A stretch of 37,235 nucleotides of DNA from Hyphochytrium catenoides. Its lineage: Eukaryota; Sar; Hyphochytriomycetes; Hyphochytriales; Hyphochytriaceae. The translations under genes and the position numbers were made by a program. Below, piece by piece: positions 1-10,100 of this stretch. The stretch lies in NCBI GenBank assembly GCA_900088475.1, contig FLMG01004027.1, positions 537-37,771 of the forward strand, read 5' to 3'. The notes under the pieces were generated by a model, which was not told the origin of the DNA, ran no database searches, and was given only the letters and a program-made list of their open reading frames with translations. The stretch's first letter is position 1. Each line of letters opens with the position of its first letter.

Positions 1-30
<30 letters not shown>
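1..30. repeat. (TC)n microsatellite at left edge
   Basis: A near-perfect TC dinucleotide run that continues off the window. It belongs to the CT-rich DNA upstream of the first readable SET exon, probably an intron on the plus strand. Confidence 0.95.
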
Positions 31-32
<2 letters not shown>

Positions 33-135
33 TTCAACTTCTCCGCCTCTCTCTGCTGCTCTCACCGCCTGTCCCTTTCCTTTCCCTCTTGCTCTCAACA
101 ACTCGTACGCCTCCTCCTCTGTCTCTTTGATCCTC

Positions 136-170
136 TTCTCTCTCTCTCTCTCTCTCTCTCCCTCGCTCTC
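136..170. repeat. (CT)n microsatellite
   Basis: Almost pure CT dinucleotides with a few interruptions, in the CT-rich sequence before the 295 acceptor. Its reading frames give only Leu/Ser/Phe strings and are not coding. Confidence 0.9.
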
Positions 171-294
171 TCGCTGTCAGCTACATTCCTCCGGTGTCTC
201 TCTCTCCCGTCTCGCCCCACACTTCCCTGCTCTATTCCTCTTCTATCCTCTCCAAGCCATCTCTTTCCTCTCTCTGACACTCTTCACCCTTCAG

Positions 295-1119
295 GTCTGT
301 TTGCCAAGCGCGTGTTCTCTCCTGGAGAGGTGATCTGTGAGTATGTTGGGCTCCTGTACAGCGCCTCCCAGGCCTTCAGGCTGCTGGAGGACAAGACTTA
401 CCTCATGAGACTGGGGCCACAACTCTACTGCGACGCAAGGTGAAGAGACTTCAACTTGCTTCAAGGTTCTATCATGGCCTTCTCTTTCTCTCTTCTCTCT
501 CTCTCTCTCTCTCTCTCTCAGTCTCTCTCTCTCTGTCTCTGTCTTTCTCCCTCTGTCTTTCTTTCTTTCTCGCCTTCTTTGGGTTTCTCCTTTCCTTCTC
601 TTTTCTCTTCCTCTAGTGGTTATCTGACATCCTTTAACGGGTGGGATCAACCTCAAAGGATTTGACCTCTCTCTCTTTCACTTTCTCCCTCTCTCTCTGT
701 AGCTCGCTTTTCTTCCTCTCTGTCTCTCTCTCTCTTCTCCCTATGCACTGTCTCTCTCTCTCTCTTCTTGCTCTCTCTCTCTCGCCGCTGACGAGCTTCT
801 TCATGCGCAGGGAGTGTCTGCATGTACTGGCACGCTATATAAATGACGGGCGATCCTCTAAGAGGAACAATGCACAGTTTCTGAAGGTAAGAGGCTGGAC
901 AGTTCCTTTGTCTCTCTGTGTCTCTCCTTCCCTGAGTCCTCTTTTTAACTATCCGCAATCCGAAGCTCTTTTCTCTGTCCCTCACTCTGTTTAACTCTTT
1001 GTCACGCGGACGCTATCTTTAGGAGCTTTCTCTCTCTTGCTAAGTCCCTTGCGCAACTCTTCTCCCTATAATCTCTACCAAGAAGAGAAGACGAAGGCCC
1101 TTTTCGCAGCTCTTCTCTT

Positions 1120-1160
<41 letters not shown>

Positions 1161-1431
1161 TCCTCTCCTTTTTTTGGTTTCTTTCTCTCTCTAAGACCCT
1201 ACACATAAACATAAACTCTTCCATCTCTAATGTCTAACAGTCTAAACACTGCTGTCGCCCTTGTGATACCAGGAGCCCGAAAGAGAAAGAGCTCTCGTCA
1301 TTGCCACCTCGGTCATCCAAGAGGGAGAAGAAGTGCTGGTGGCTTATGGTGCTCGGTACTGGCTAGGCTGGAGCTTTACACAGAGGAAAGTGAAATCTGC
1401 TGACAGAGAAGACGTTTGTCGCGAGGGCTGA
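295..1431 (+). CDS. SET-domain protein, last three exons (5' part missing)
   Basis: Probable protein lysine methyltransferase of the SET family. I read exons 295-439, 811-886 and 1273-1431 (TGA stop), all with GT-AG borders and compatible phases. The joined protein starts inside the SET fold with GLFAKRVFSPGEVICEYVG, matching the usual G-x-F-A-x-(4-5)-G-E-x-I-x-E-Y-x-G block. It continues through YLMRLGPQLYCDAR and ARYINDGRSSKRNNAQF (the place of the R-[FY]-I-N-H-S-C motif) to EGEEVLVAYGARYW (the place of E-E-L-x-x-D-Y-G). It ends about 20 residues after this, so no cysteine-rich post-SET zinc site follows. The first exon begins inside a codon (phase 1), so upstream exons lie left of the window or are hidden in the CT-rich leader. 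The Asn-His-Ser-Cys motif is altered and Ala replaces the usual Asp/Phe before Tyr-Gly. Similar variants occur in protist SET proteins, so substrate and activity cannot be inferred. A possible poly(A) signal AATAAA lies near 1459. Confidence 0.8.
484..795. repeat. Long pyrimidine tract with (CT)n runs inside a SET gene intron
   Basis: The intron between exons 295-439 and 811-886 consists largely of CT dinucleotide runs broken by short mixed pyrimidine sequence. The pyrimidine strand is the sense strand, which extends the usual polypyrimidine tract to most of the intron. Confidence 0.9.
1108..1165. repeat. (CT)n/(CTTT)n microsatellite in the last SET intron
   Basis: Alternating CTCT and CTTT units inside the intron 887-1272. 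Pyrimidines are again on the sense strand. Confidence 0.9.
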
Positions 1432-1932
1432 GGGAACATGAGGACCGAGCGGAAGTTAAATAAAGGTGTTAAAGAGAAAGAAAGAGGGGCAGAGAGAGAG
1501 AGAGAGAGAGGCACATATTCCAGAGGGCATTAAGCGGAAAGCGATCTCTCTGTGGTCCAGCTTTTTTATAGAAGGCAGAAATGCAGCGGCAGATGTTTGT
1601 TAGCAGTCTCTATGGTCCATTAAGCCATCTCACGTGTGAGCATGCGCGGATTTGGTACTGTTCACGCAGTTCATCGAAGCATTGACGGGCTAAGGGGAAG
1701 GAGAGAGACACACAGAGAGAGAGAGAAAGAGAGACAGAGAGCGCAGAGAGAGAGACAGAGCGCCAATTAGGCCGCGAGAAGGCAGAAGGAGACATCAGTG
1801 CAACAAAACAGCGCTTGACAGCGACAATCTCTGCTATGTTTATAAATAAACCCATATATACATAGAAACAACCGAAGTGGCAAGTGTTCAGTTCTCTCTT
1901 CCCTTGGAGAAGTTAGAGGTGCCATGAGTAGT
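1432..1932. other. Convergent intergenic region with (GA)n runs
   Basis: This separates the ends of the SET gene (+) and the DUF2828 gene (-). It holds AGAGAG runs at about 1488-1511 and 1700-1762, purine-rich on the plus strand and so opposite to the CT runs of the SET introns. AATAAA hexamers near 1459 and 1846 could serve as plus-strand poly(A) signals. No coding frame is credible. Confidence 0.7.
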
Positions 1933-4284
1933 TCAGTCCACAACCTTTACCATGTCCTTATATCTCTCTAGTGCCTTCTCTAGCACCGTCACTGGTGACA
2001 TTGCCTCCAGTTTGCCGTCAGCGAAGAGACTGAGAAGATTCGCTGAAAAGCCACTAACCAGTGCTGTGCCGCTCTCATGCTGCGTAACAGGACAAGTCAC
2101 AGCAGCCTTCTGGTGATGGCCTCTCTCTCCTGGGCGGAGATTCCAAAAGATGAGTCGTGGCAAGTCATAGCCAGCAGCGCTGAACTCTGCCTTCATTTTC
2201 TCAAAGACCGTCGCTTTGTTCTTATTAGGTTTTTGTTTGTCGAACTCCATGTCCGAGAAGATAAAGATCTGCTGTACCATCTCCTCTTTCTTCAGTTGTG
2301 CAGCCTTAGCCTGGCGGAGAATAAGTTGGTAGACAGCTTGAATGTCCGTGTTATAGCCCCAATCCATCCCTAACATTGCATTATACTTCTCAGGCAGCGT
2401 CTGAGAAAGCTCAACCTTGAAGAATCGGGGCTTAGCACTGAAGGTGCACACCAACCCTTGGAAGGGTGGGAGAGAGCACTCAGCGATCAGAAGGCCGAGA
2501 GCGATGGCTACCTCTAAAGGAAGGCCTCTCATCGAGCCTGAGACATCAACAACCGCTAAAGAATGAGAAAGTGTGCACTTTCGCTTCATCTGCTCCACGT
2601 ACTCCTTCCACTGAAGCTCCTTCACTTCATCGAACTGCGTGGGCTCTGGTCCAAGGATCTCGTGAGGCATCAGCGCTTTGCTGTTGATCTTCTTCTCTCC
2701 CTGCGCAACAGACACGAGATACTGAGAGAACCTCTCTGCGTCTCTCTTTTGGAACGCCTGCTTTCTGTTCTTCATGCAGACTGATGGCACTCTCGCGTAG
2801 TCTATTTCTTCCCATTTGCCCGCTGACATCAGGGTCTCAGTGAGACGGGCTGCACCTCTTAAGGGCGTTAGAAAGTTCTTGGCGTACAGCCGGCGTGCTC
2901 TATCAAGATAGACTGGAAATGGCTCCGCTTTATTAGCCTGTTGATGACGAAAGCTGGCTTCAGGGTAGAGAAGGAGAGCAATTGTTGAAGAGAGAAGTGT
3001 GTGCTCATCCTCACTCTTTCCAGGAGATGGGGCCCACTTTGCTGCCAAAGAAGAGACTTCTCTCTTCTTTGCCTTCTCTCCTTCACTTCGCTTTAGAGCC
3101 AGCTTATCACGCTGGAGCTGAGAGGCATATACAAGGGCAACTGCCGTATGGAGAGCGCGGTAGTCTTTGTTAGTGTTGAAGATGCCTCTGGCCTGGCTGG
3201 TCTTCTCTTCTCTTTTCCTCCTCTTGATAGCCTTCGTTCGCTGTGCCTTGGCGAGACGCTTTAGCCCGTACTGCTGGATTCTTTGGTCGTTGTCCCTCTT
3301 GCCCATACGAAAGGCCATCAATTTCCGATTGGCCCTGGGACAGTCTTTGTCAACGATAGCTTTGTGCCTTTCCCAAGGCGTCTTGTCCTCCAACGTGGCA
3401 AGGAGTAACAGCAAAGTGTTGAGGTCCTTCCAGTAGCCTAACTTTACTACGGCAGGAAGGTTGAAGATCAGAGTCCGCGGATGGTGCTGGTAGAGCCATC
3501 GAAGAGCAAAGTAAGCGACTCCTCTCTCTCCCTTTCCCTCTCTCACATCTCTAAGATGCGCCACGGCTTGCAACGTCTCTTGCTTCATGGCCTGCCAGCT
3601 CGCGGAGAGAAGAGACTTCACTTTCCTGTTTGTTGTACATCCAAAGACCTGAAAGAAGAAGTCCAGCAGCGGGTTATCAGAGGAAGAGAAGCCATATGCC
3701 CCGTTCTCTGTTCTCTGTCTTTTGGTAGGTTCAGGCAGTTGACTTAGCATTGCTTCCACGAACGCATCTCTTTCCTCTTTCGTCTCTTCTCCCTCTGCAA
3801 GCGTCTCTCCTTCTCGCTCTTCTGTCGTCTTCTTTCTTCCTTCTTTCTCTTCTGGCTCTGGGTAGAAGACCTGGAGAAGCTCCTGCAAGAGCTCTGTCGT
3901 CGAAGGATAAGGAGAGACTTTTCTTCTCTTCTTTCTCTCTTTGTGTTCTTCAACCTTTTGTTGCCTCTGGCCGTCCAGCTCTTCCCCTTCTTCTTCCATT
4001 GGCTCCCCAGAAGACGGAGGAGAAGAAGGAGAGAGCTCTTCATCATTCACATCTATCCAGTCTTCTTCTTCTTTTTCTCCTGCTTCCATGGCTCCTTCTC
4101 CTGCTTCTTCTGTCTTCTCAGACGAAGCGCTTGTGTTAGTAGAGACAGTCATCTCTTGCATCGCCTCTAGATGAAAGCAGATCTTCTTTAGGAGAGAAGG
4201 AGCGGCAAGGAGCTCTGGCGCCAGCTGCAGAGAATAGTGCTCCCACTTCTTGTGCAGTGAGCTTGAGGAGGAAGAGCCGCTCAT
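1933..4284 (-). CDS. DUF2828 family protein with vWA-like C-terminal half, intronless
   Basis: Single open frame of 783 residues from a true ATG. It matches the DUF2828 family known from plants (T31B5-30 type), fungi and protists. Residues about 200-570 carry the DUF2828 helical core, with a conserved-looking block PWERHKAIVDKDCPRANRKL near 303-322 and a Lys/Arg-rich helix at about 340-365. The C-terminal part is a von Willebrand factor A-like fold with a MIDAS metal site: AVVDVSGSM (Asp580, Ser582, Ser584), GYNTDIQ (Thr646) and FIFSDMEFD (Asp678). Residues 50-185 form a Glu/Lys-rich low-complexity insert (DWIDVNDEELSPSSP and repeated EEK/EER) that is probably disordered and is not part of the family core. 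The family resembles the vWA half of TROVE/Ro60 proteins and is often thought to bind RNA, but function is not established. Having no introns sets it apart from most neighbours. Confidence 0.9.
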   Translation of the reverse strand: MSGSSSSSSLHKKWEHYSLQLAPELLAAPSLLKKICFHLEAMQEMTVSTNTSASSEKTEEAGEGAMEAGEKEEEDWIDVNDEELSPSSPPSSGEPMEEEGEELDGQRQQKVEEHKERKKRRKVSPYPSTTELLQELLQVFYPEPEEKEGRKKTTEEREGETLAEGEETKEERDAFVEAMLSQLPEPTKRQRTENGAYGFSSSDNPLLDFFFQVFGCTTNRKVKSLLSASWQAMKQETLQAVAHLRDVREGKGERGVAYFALRWLYQHHPRTLIFNLPAVVKLGYWKDLNTLLLLLATLEDKTPWERHKAIVDKDCPRANRKLMAFRMGKRDNDQRIQQYGLKRLAKAQRTKAIKRRKREEKTSQARGIFNTNKDYRALHTAVALVYASQLQRDKLALKRSEGEKAKKREVSSLAAKWAPSPGKSEDEHTLLSSTIALLLYPEASFRHQQANKAEPFPVYLDRARRLYAKNFLTPLRGAARLTETLMSAGKWEEIDYARVPSVCMKNRKQAFQKRDAERFSQYLVSVAQGEKKINSKALMPHEILGPEPTQFDEVKELQWKEYVEQMKRKCTLSHSLAVVDVSGSMRGLPLEVAIALGLLIAECSLPPFQGLVCTFSAKPRFFKVELSQTLPEKYNAMLGMDWGYNTDIQAVYQLILRQAKAAQLKKEEMVQQIFIFSDMEFDKQKPNKNKATVFEKMKAEFSAAGYDLPRLIFWNLRPGERGHHQKAAVTCPVTQHESGTALVSGFSANLLSLFADGKLEAMSPVTVLEKALERYKDMVKVVD

Positions 4285-4398
4285 GTTGAGATGCTGTTGT
4301 GGGCCTGGGATACTCTTCTCTTCTATGGGATGAGGAGGAAGACTTGTGTCCTGAAGAGAAATCTGGGCAATGAGCTCAGCACACCTTAGCCACTCGTC

Positions 4399-4426
4399 TG
4401 CTCTCTCTCTCTCTCTCTCTCGCTCG
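4399..4426. repeat. (CT)n microsatellite
   Basis: Pure CT dinucleotides turning into CGCTCGCTCT at the right end. Confidence 0.9.
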
Positions 4427-4892
4427 CTCTCAGTCTATCTCCCCTTCACATCCACATATTTTGTTGCTTAAACGCGGTGCGTTCATTCCACACGTCCAAT
4501 CTAGATTCTCTCTTTCTGTCTCTCTCTCTGTCAGCCTGCATCTACCTCTCTTGCAATTTCTCTTCCCCATCCCAATAGTTTTGTTCCACGCTCTCTCTCT
4601 CTGTCAGTCGGCCACTACCTCTCTTACCCGTCTCTCTGTTATAACACCCGTCCTCTTCCGCTCAATTTCACTCTTCTCTCTCTTCCCGACACCTCTCTCT
4701 CTCTCTCTCTCATTCTGGCTCCCTCTTCTCTAGCTTTTTCTTTCTCTCTCTCTCTGTGCCGTGCTGGCTCTACTCACGCTTTGTCTCAACCACATTCTGC
4801 TTCCAGCCTCCACCCACAACTTCGCTGCCTCTCTCCTCTATGCTCTGTCTCTCCTCTTCTTGACCTACATCTATCGCAAGCACTCATAATTC

Positions 4893-5055
4893 CTTCTCTC
4901 CCTCTCTCTCTTCCTCTCTCTCTCTGTCTCTCTCTTTCTCAATCTCTCTCTTTGTCTCACTATCACTCTCCCTCTCTCTGTCTCTCTCTGTCTCTCTCTG
5001 TGTCTCTCTCTCTCTCTTACTCTCTCTCTCTCTCTTTCTCTCTGTCTCTTTCTTT
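4893..5055. repeat. Long compound (CT)n/(CTGT)n/(CTTT)n microsatellite
   Basis: About 160 bp of CTCT units with periodic CTGT and CTTT variants. It is the longest simple-sequence block in the window and would be prone to length variation and sequencing error. Confidence 0.95.
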
Positions 5056-5182
5056 ATGACTGATCTGGTCAAAAAAGGTCGAAGATCTCTCTTTTGGAAG
5101 TTTCCGCCTAGGAGTGAGGGTCTTCCCTTTATAACAATCACTCCTCTTTCCTTGGTGCTAAAATTATGACAGAAGTATTCTA

Positions 5183-5260
5183 CACATACCATCACTCCTC
5201 TCCTCTTCCTTTCCTGGAACCTTCTCACATACCATCACTCCTCTCCTCTTCCTTTCCTGG
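5183..5260. repeat. Direct repeat, two 35-bp copies
   Basis: A 35-bp segment, CACATACCATCACTCC followed by CTCTTCC and CTTTCCTGG, occurs at 5183-5217 and 5226-5260. The copies are identical and separated by 8 bp. Identity implies a recent tandem duplication. Confidence 0.95.
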
Positions 5261-5829
5261 GGTGGGGATCTTTCTTTGTCTGGTCGTCTCTTTTCCTCTT
5301 TCTTCTGCCCTCGACCTTTGCCTCCTTACTAGATTCCTTTTCTTCCTCTTTGTCTTGGGCACCAGCACTCTCTCGCACTCTCGCGGTCGGTAATGATTGA
5401 TGATGGTGCAGCCAGGCAACCGATCGGTGTTAAAGAACCATGGAAGGCCCCAAAACCACCAACAAGTAAGAAGAATACGACAGCTGGTGATGCTGGAAGA
5501 AGAAGGTTTGGGGAGAGCGAAGGAGAGAAGCGTCTCTCCCCATTGCTGATGCGAGAAGAGTGTTGAGAGACAATGAGGATCCCCAGCAGCGCGGATAATA
5601 ACGTGCTGACGAAGTGTCCTTTGTACTATTATCTACCTCTTCTCGTCCACAAAGACCGTCACAGAAAATTTCTTTTATATTTCTTCAATATTGTTCGTTG
5701 TCAAGAGCAGCAGCCAGAGGAAAAAGCTAGAGAACTGCACCCACTGGTGTAGCTGCAATCATCAATGTAGCCGTAGCTATAATTATGCTATTATCTCTTC
5801 CCATGGTCCACCATCACCATCCCCCGCAG

Positions 5830-6236
5830 GCCGTCGATGATGAGGAGGAGGAAGGTTAGGCCCGATATCTGTTTGTGGCTGTATCGGTAAGAACTCCTAA
5901 GAATAGTAATGATATGTTCCTTTATCTTCTTCATATTATTCAAACAGCAGCGATGGCAAACGCTAAGGGAGAAGAAGAGGGCCATGCCCACTACTATTAT
6001 TTCTTGCTGATGATAATCAAAAGTGACGAGGGCGATGAATTGGCGGATATTCTTGCTCGCCATAGAGTAAGTCTACCTTATTTCTTATCTTGATGATGAC
6101 GATGAGAAGAAGAAGGAGGGGCCATCAACAGCGAGCACGGAGTTTTGGGAGGAAAGAAGACGCGAAGAAGCAGAAGAGAAGAAAGGAGAAGAAAGGAGAA
6201 GAAGAGAGTCGCTATCTAAGGAAGATTGCTCGCTGA
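5830..6236 (+). CDS. Candidate small spliced gene, 3' exons only; product unknown
   Basis: I can join exons 5830-5854, 5948-6066 and 6132-6236 (TGA stop) with GT-AG borders and matching phases. Donors are GTTAGG and a good GTAAGT, and acceptors follow CCCCCGCAG, TTCAAACAG and CATCAACAG. The product has an acidic start (AVDDEEEEAAMANAKGEEEG), a mixed centre with HYYYFLLMIIKSDEGDELAD and ILARHR, and a basic tail (KKQKRRKEKKGEEESRYL, RKIAR). I do not recognise the family. The sequence here differs from the flanking CT-rich DNA. Two overlapping ATG frames at 5393 and 5403 end near a GTAAGA donor at 5466 and could supply a first exon; only the 5403 frame has the phase needed to splice directly to 5830. 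No homology supports the model, and the last acceptor has a purine-rich tract. Confidence 0.3.
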
Positions 6237-6711
6237 GGAGGAAAAAAGATGTTGAGAGCACGAAATGTAAGAAAGCCCGAAGGAAATCCTAGCCAGTAAC
6301 GGCTCCTCAGCATTCCGAACCTGACACTCCTTTTGATGATTGAAGGTATTCTAGATAATACATGAGTCAGGTTATTGCAAGAAGCAACCACCAAAGAATG
6401 TGCTGTCGTGGGCAAGGACGATATCTTTGCTTCTGAGAATGAATCTTCAGATCTTCGATCATCTTCACCAAAGTCTTCGCATCTTTTGCCTGATATTCTG
6501 ACTCCGTCTCCGTCTCTCACTCATCGGTCTGGCCCTCTGTCTACGTCTCTCCTTCTCTCTCGAAGAAGTATTACTCTGTCTCTTAGAGATTGTCTCTCTC
6601 CTAGTGGTCTGTGCCTGCCTCTTCACGTTGCCTTTCTCCTTCTTTCGCTTTTGGGGTCGGTGCGACGACCTCAGATCCTATATTATTCAGAGCTCAGATC
6701 GTAACGTGAGG
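6237..6711. other. Upstream region of the methyltransferase gene
   Basis: No recognisable exon. The frame of the first methyltransferase exon stays open upstream to about 6604, so an extra in-frame start or an upstream exon ending at the AG near 6690 cannot be excluded. Confidence 0.5.
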
Positions 6712-7031
6712 ATGTTTTCAAAGACTCGGCCGGAGGAGCAAAAGATGAGAGAGGAGATGAAAGAGTTCTGGCAGGAGCACGCTGGACAACTGGAAGTCCA
6801 AGACTCTCACCGAGACGCAGAACTGCTCAGAGCGGAAGAGCGGGAGGTAAATCTTATATGTCGCTTCAAGGCTTCGAAGTTGGCAATGTGCTTCCTCACT
6901 CTCTTTGGTTTTCTCACTATCTCTCGTGGCCTACGTGTAGACTCTCTCCCTCTCTCCCTTGGTTCCAGTAGCCTCTAGATGTATTGACCTTTGTTATCCT
7001 TGTTTATTTAGAGAGTTCACCTTAGATCGTC

Positions 7032-7103
<72 letters not shown>

Positions 7104-10100
7104 CCTTCCCTCTTTCTCCCCCTCTTCTCCATCTCTCTCTCTCTTCTCTCTGTCTCACATTTGGGCTCTCTCTAGATCTTAGCATCGCTGCCCGCCTACG
7201 AAGGTGGAGTCGTCGTTGACCTAGGAGCTGGGAATGGCCGATACACCCGTCACCTGGCCGGACAGGCGAAGGAAGTTATCGGTATCAGGCAGCCTTGGAG
7301 GGAATAGTCCCTTATCTTCCTCTCTCTCTTGCCATCCCTCTCTCGTCCTTATCCAAGCATAACGTATGTGTGTCTCTCTCTCTCACTCTTTACCTCTCTT
7401 TGCTCTCCCTATCACTTACTCTTCGTTGTCAAGATCTTCCATCTTTCCCTGCTGTCTGCCTTGGATATAGATTGCATGCTCTGACTCTGTCCTCTTCTCT
7501 CGGACGGAAAGCTGTGGACTTTATCAAAGAGATCGTCGATGCCAACCGAGCAGCAACCGAGAGAGACGCCAAGAACGTAAAGTTTGTCTTAGAGGACATC
7601 TCCTCTCTCTCAGGCATTGCTGACAAGTCAACAGATTTAGTTCTCGCCAACTCTGTCTTGATGTACCTGCCAGAGGTAAGAAAGGGAAGAAAGTGCTACA
7701 ACTAGAATGGGCTTATCTCTTCAAGGTTGACCTTGTATGGCCTCTCATCTGGGTCATTTAGGGAAAGGAAGAGAGGAGGTCCATGTTCGTCAGCTGCTTG
7801 TCTTGTTGTCGTTTTCGCCTGTCTTCCTATGTGTGTGCTTACCTCTCTTGAAAGTGTTCCTCTTTTTATCTTTGATCTTTGTTCACCAGTACGATTCTTG
7901 TCAGCTCGAAGCACTCAAAGAAAGGCACTCGGCGCCTCTCTCTCTCTCTTCTTCGCCTCTGTTGCTCCTTTGCCTTTGTTGCTCTCTCTCTCCCTTTTGG
8001 CTCCCTAGAGTGATGTGCAGGCTGCTGCACAGCGCGCTTTGGAGGTCCTTAAAGATGGCGGGTACTTGGTCTCTCACGAGGCATGCTTCCTGGAGAAGTC
8101 TCAGGAGTCCGTCAGCTTGGTTGGGGAGTACAGGCACCCCAGGTTAGAGGACGCAAAGTAGCTCGTCTCTCTTTCTCATCCATTTTCTCTATTCCTTCCT
8201 CAGCTCTTCGGCCTCTAAGACGTCGACCCTTAAATTGATAGATGTGACTCATTTCTAACAAATTTGTAGCTGAACGTCTTCTATATGCCTGGCATCGATG
8301 ATTCTCTATGTCTACAGCTTGCTTTATGCTAAAACATATTGTCTCTTTGCAGTTTCTACTGTGAGGTCATAAGCAAATGCTTTGTCAACGAGGGAGAGGG
8401 ACTCTTGAGCCGCTTTGACCTTGTTAGCTGCCGACCGCTCGAGAGCTACAGGGCTAAGAAGAAGACCAATGGACATCTTCTATGGGTTTGGAAGAAGGCG
8501 ACAAGAAAAGAGAACGAGGGTAAGGAGGATGAGGGAAGTCCCAAGAAAGAAGAGACTGAGTCCCATCCTATGTCTTGAAGTCCGGTGGGGTGTCCAACAG
8601 GAGCAGAGACCAAATATATGCAAAAAGTCATAGCGAGGAAGAGAGTTAATGGGAATACAAGGACCATAGAGAGTGGGTTGGGCGTGTGTCTCTGCCCCAG
8701 AAGAGCTATTTAGTCCGAGGGTATGAGAGAGAGCAAGAAGTGAGAGAAGAGAGAAAAAGATGTGGCAGACCTCGTAGAAGAGCCATGAGGGGGAGCACCC
8801 GCTGTGAGACGCAATGCTATTCTTCTTCTAACTCTAATGACTCAGATGATTTCCGGCGCTTTCTGGACAATCAGCAGTACTCGCGGACGGGCATCCTGCG
8901 CTATGAGAAAATCTTTGGTGATGGCTTCGTTAGGTATGTCCAGTATACAAGGATAAGAGTGATAACAATGAAAGAGAGATGTCATGGGCAGGGAAGTGCT
9001 TCCATACTCAATCCTGCCGTCTCACTTGCTTCCACGGCTTGTTTTGGGCCGTCGCTTCTCCATACTCCAACCAGCACTGGAGGCTTAGAGACCACAGAGG
9101 AATTTATTCCATTGCTTCAGCTAAAACCAGGGGAGCGAGTCCTGGACGTCGGCTGCGGAATAGGAGGAGGAGACTTCTATATCTGTGACAAGTTTCAAGC
9201 AGAGGTTGTGCAGGATGAGCAAGATTCTTTCCCACTTTTCGTCGGTGCTCTTCTTTGCTGCGCTACTGCTTGTCAGAGTCTCCAACCAACTACTCTTGCC
9301 CTTTTCAAGGCTGCACTCTATCTAACGAGGCTCTGCTCTTCCTTCCTGCCACATCAATCCTCGGATAACACAGGTAGTTGGCATCGATCTGTCGACTAAT
9401 ATGGTGAACATCGCTTTGGAGAGGGCGGCAGAGCAAGGACGCACGGACGTGATGTTTGAGATCTGTGATGCGACAAAGAAAGAATATCCTCCAGGTGAGA
9501 GTTGAAGACACCGAGACGATTAGAAGGCTGGCATTTCTGGTCAGGTTTCCCGTCTCTTTCTCCAATTCTGGGCTTGAGGTCACAATCATGCAGTCCCTCC
9601 TTCTCTCAGTGAAAATGGCACCAAGTGGGAGAAGTGTTTAGCTTCCCATTCATCCCTTCATAGTACTTTCTCTCTGAAATTGCGCTTCTTCTCATGTATA
9701 ATTCTGCAGAGTCTTTCGACGTGGTATATTCGAGAGACACCATCCTTCACATAGAGGACAAGCTTTCCCTTTTCAAGAACTTCTACAAGTGGCTTCGACC
9801 AGGCGGCCGAGTTCTTATTACGGATTACTGTTGCGGCCCGCCTCCGCATTCAGAAAGGTGAGCCGAGCAGAAGACATCGAGCAGTATGGGAATCTTAGGC
9901 TTGGAGGGAAGACAAAATGACCATGCTATTAAGAGCTCCCCATTCACCCTGTGTGTTCCTACACTTTCGCTGCCCCTCTGCCTCTCTTTCAGATTCGAAA
10001 AGTATGTGGCCCAGCGTGGGTATCACCTGCATACAGTGCCCGACTATGGAAAGATCTTAGAAGGTAAGCATGACCAGTCTCTCTGCATTCTGCTTCAGAC

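Larger units (their letters stand above)
4285..5392. other. Gene-free CT-rich region
   Basis: Upstream of the DUF2828 gene on its own strand, so its promoter and 5' leader should lie at the left end. Apart from CT runs and the 35-bp repeat I see no exon-like sequence. The long frames here read as Leu/Ser/Phe on one strand and Arg/Glu on the other, which is what (CT)n gives. Confidence 0.6.

Noticed and set aside
127-1237. Leu/Ser-rich and Arg/Glu-rich frames in the left 1.2 kb
   Set aside because: They are translations of CT microsatellites; only the SET exons within this stretch match a protein family.
3744-4174. Several 75-130-codon frames opposite or overlapping the DUF2828 N-terminal region
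   Set aside because: They are shadows of its Glu/Lys-rich insert, giving Leu/Ser/Phe-rich translations without family features.
8686-9399. A 237-codon frame that looks like a separate gene
   Set aside because: It consists of methyltransferase exons 6 and 7 plus the surrounding introns read through; its listed start is GTG, not ATG.
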